Source: Flavivirga jejuensis (GTDB lineage Bacteria; Bacteroidota; Bacteroidia; Flavobacteriales; Flavobacteriaceae). From it: a stretch of DNA of 64,000 nt. How positions within the stretch are numbered: the first letter of the stretch is position 1; each line of letters starts with the position of its first letter. Under the pieces are notes generated by a model. The model made no database searches, was not told the origin of the DNA, and worked only from the letters and a program-made list of their open reading frames with translations. The translations under genes were made by a program, and so were the position numbers. The stretch covers positions 124,001 to 188,000 of the forward strand of contig NZ_JAUOEL010000002.1 in NCBI RefSeq assembly GCF_030540765.1, written 5' to 3'. This document shows positions 62,392 to 64,000 of this stretch, piece after piece.

Positions 62392-63108
62392 CTATAAAAT
62401 ACAATACGTTGCGCAATGCCAAATAAATTGATATGCTTTTCCTTTATATGCGCCTGGCTCTTCTTCCTTAGTGGTTGTTTCTATAATGTATTTTGTTTTC
62501 CAAGGGCGTTTAAATGATACCAATCCATTTTCGTCGGTTTCTAAAGTTTTAGACCATAGATCCTCAACAAAAACTTTTACTTCATTTTTTGCAAGCGGTT
62601 TATCTTTGTATAGCACTTGAAGCTGTACTTCTTTTTCATTTTTAGAAACATCTTTAATAGTAATGCCTTGGCTGTTTAAGGCTTTTGTTTGTCCTTCAAT
62701 ATGACCAACAGCTACCTTTGCAATAGCGTGATAATGGGTTTTAAAAATGCCAAAATCGTATTTTGTATAATCGATAACGTCAATTTTATCATTATCTAAA
62801 ATTACCGTGTATGTTCCATTTGTAGATGGTGTAAAAGTTCCTAGATAATAATTCTCTTTTGGAGTTACTTCTATTTGTGTTTTATTCCCTTTAGCATCAA
62901 CGAGCCAGAGTTTAAAATCTTTAACTTTTGGAAAGGCTTCTCCTTTTATTTCTTCGATAACACCATACGTATATTCGCCAAAATAAACTTTTACCTCTTG
63001 TTCTTTACCTATATTCCCATTTGGGTTGGTCTCAACCCATAAATAATGTGCAAAACTCTGGGTTATTACAAATAATAATAGGGCGCATGTTAAAATTGAT
63101 TTTTTCAT
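62392..63108 (-). CDS. DUF4198-like periplasmic protein (238 aa)
   Basis: The ORF could begin at 63129, but the ATG at 63108 starts a clean signal peptide (ending TQSFA), directly followed by HYLWVETNP, the typical mature start of DUF4198 proteins. Beta-rich domains follow (EVKVYFGEYTYGV, YYLGTFTPSTNGTYTVILD, VQLQVLYKDKPLAKNEVKVFV). Proteins of this family occur beside metal-uptake receptors and are thought to act in the periplasm in metal transport. The last residues include two Cys (WHCATYCIL). It lies 100 bp downstream of the receptor gene and is probably co-transcribed with it. A strong terminator follows. Confidence 0.8.
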   Translation of the reverse strand: MKKSILTCALLLFVITQSFAHYLWVETNPNGNIGKEQEVKVYFGEYTYGVIEEIKGEAFPKVKDFKLWLVDAKGNKTQIEVTPKENYYLGTFTPSTNGTYTVILDNDKIDVIDYTKYDFGIFKTHYHAIAKVAVGHIEGQTKALNSQGITIKDVSKNEKEVQLQVLYKDKPLAKNEVKVFVEDLWSKTLETDENGLVSFKRPWKTKYIIETTTKEEEPGAYKGKAYQFIWHCATYCIL

Positions 63109-63228
63109 TTTTCTTTTTTTTAATTGCAAAACAGCCTCCTTTATAAGAAGGCTGCATATGCTTTAATTAAACTAAACTAACTAAACTAACTAACTTGAAA
63201 TAATTCAAATATAAAATATTGACGTGCT

Positions 63229-64000
63229 TTAAAATTTATAGGTCAACGTTATTCTACCATTAATTCCTGGTTCAGACTGCCAGTATAAATAATTACCATA
63301 ATTGGCTCCAGAGTACAGATAGTCATTTAAAATATTATTAACGTTTGCTTGTATTCTAAATTTGCTATTTTGCCATGATAAAGCACCATCCATTCTAAAG
63401 TAATCTGGTAAATCACTTTGATTATCGGCATTCCATGTCCACGTAGAGCGATCTACTTGATATTGATACCCTAATGAAACGCCAATACCTTTTAATTTTG
63501 AACTTGTAGGAACGTTGTAATTTAACCATCCATTGGTTACATGTTTACTGTGTCCTGATACTTTTGTACCTATATTATTTGGATTGGCATCTTTGGTTAT
63601 TTCAACATTAGTATTAGCATAATTTAAAACAATATTAATGTCTTTTGTAATTTCCCCTTGAAGATCAAATTCGATACCTTTTGATTGTATTTCACCTAAT
63701 TGAATAGAAAAATTAGTGTTTTCGGGATCTGCAACCAACACATTTTCTTTCGTGATTTGAAAAGCTCCAAGCGATGCTTTTAATTTTCCGTTGAAGAATG
63801 TTTTTTTAATACCTCCTTCAATATCGTTAGCTTCTTCAGGGTCGAATGTTTCCCCGACTGCGCTTACTCCAAAATTTGCCAAAAATGATTGATCGTATAA
63901 AGCATATGCCTTTAAAGTTGGAGTCACATCAACACTTAAACCTATTCTTGGTGTAAATTTAGTGTCCTTTTCATCTTTATTAACTGTAGATAAATTAGTA
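63229..64000 (-). CDS. TonB-dependent siderophore-type receptor, C-terminal part
   Basis: The frame is open from the window edge to a stop at 63229, so the N-terminal plug and much of the barrel are missing. The visible 256 residues are barrel strands of a FhuA/FpvA-type receptor: DTKFTPRIGLSVDVTPTLKAYALYDQSF, GETFDPEEANDIEGGIKKTFFNGKL, and the last strands with NVNNILNDYLYS and GINGRITLTYKF ending in the aromatic C-terminus needed for barrel assembly. Likely imports an iron-siderophore complex. The PepSY operon and the DUF4198 gene nearby support an iron function. Confidence 0.92.
   Translation of the reverse strand, partial: TNLSTVNKDEKDTKFTPRIGLSVDVTPTLKAYALYDQSFLANFGVSAVGETFDPEEANDIEGGIKKTFFNGKLKASLGAFQITKENVLVADPENTNFSIQLGEIQSKGIEFDLQGEITKDINIVLNYANTNVEITKDANPNNIGTKVSGHSKHVTNGWLNYNVPTSSKLKGIGVSLGYQYQVDRSTWTWNADNQSDLPDYFRMDGALSWQNSKFRIQANVNNILNDYLYSGANYGNYLYWQSEPGINGRITLTYKF

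Overview
The window is an AT-rich piece of a Bacteroidota chromosome, most likely from a marine member of the Flavobacteriaceae. Supporting signs are a hybrid two-component system (HTCS), TonB-dependent receptors with N-terminal CarboxypepD_reg domains, many secreted sulfatases and lyases, and promoters of the TTTG / TAnnTTTG type. I cannot name the species.

Positions 1 to about 36.7 kb, all on the minus strand, are the enzyme arm of a polysaccharide utilization locus. It encodes five S1 sulfatases (the leftmost runs off the window), four heparinase II/III-like lyase candidates, two right-handed beta-helix proteins (one GH141-like and fused to a PDZ domain), two GH29 fucosidases (one fused to an SGNH esterase), a GH95 fucosidase, a GH67-like TIM-barrel protein, a GH43/GH117-like beta-propeller, a GH88 unsaturated glucuronyl hydrolase, an esterase and a sugar porter. 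Together these suggest a sulfated, probably acetylated, fucose-rich polysaccharide that contains uronic acid. The backbone is not determined by the sequence. No SusC/SusD pair and no sulfatase maturase lie in the window.

Positions 37.4 to 41.6 kb hold the HTCS regulator. Five start regions of enzyme units carry the same degenerate direct repeat (ATATAAA-type half-sites, exactly 21 bp apart), which I propose as its operator. Positions 42.1 to 52.9 kb hold a full L-fucose pathway: mutarotase, FucI, FGGY kinase, class II aldolase, AldA-type lactaldehyde dehydrogenase and LutABC. An AraC-type regulator sits in the middle. An identical 17-bp sequence in front of aldA and in the araC/aldolase divergent region links the two arms.

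Positions 53 to 64 kb are less specialised: a truncated M16 protease, a TonB-dependent outer-membrane protein, an EF-hand protein, a small HTH protein, a decayed IS1595-type insertion sequence, a predicted iron-uptake operon (two small membrane proteins and a PepSY protein), a DUF4198-like protein and the C-terminal part of a siderophore-type receptor.

Between the genes lie several repeat families. The most striking (R1) is a roughly 200-bp element in four near-complete copies. It folds into about seven nested hairpins, and base changes between copies preserve pairing. Pieces of R1 lie next to three broken genes: a fucP remnant, a sulfatase fragment and the M16 protease. A second family (R2, about 165 bp, with inverted ends) brackets the HTCS gene.
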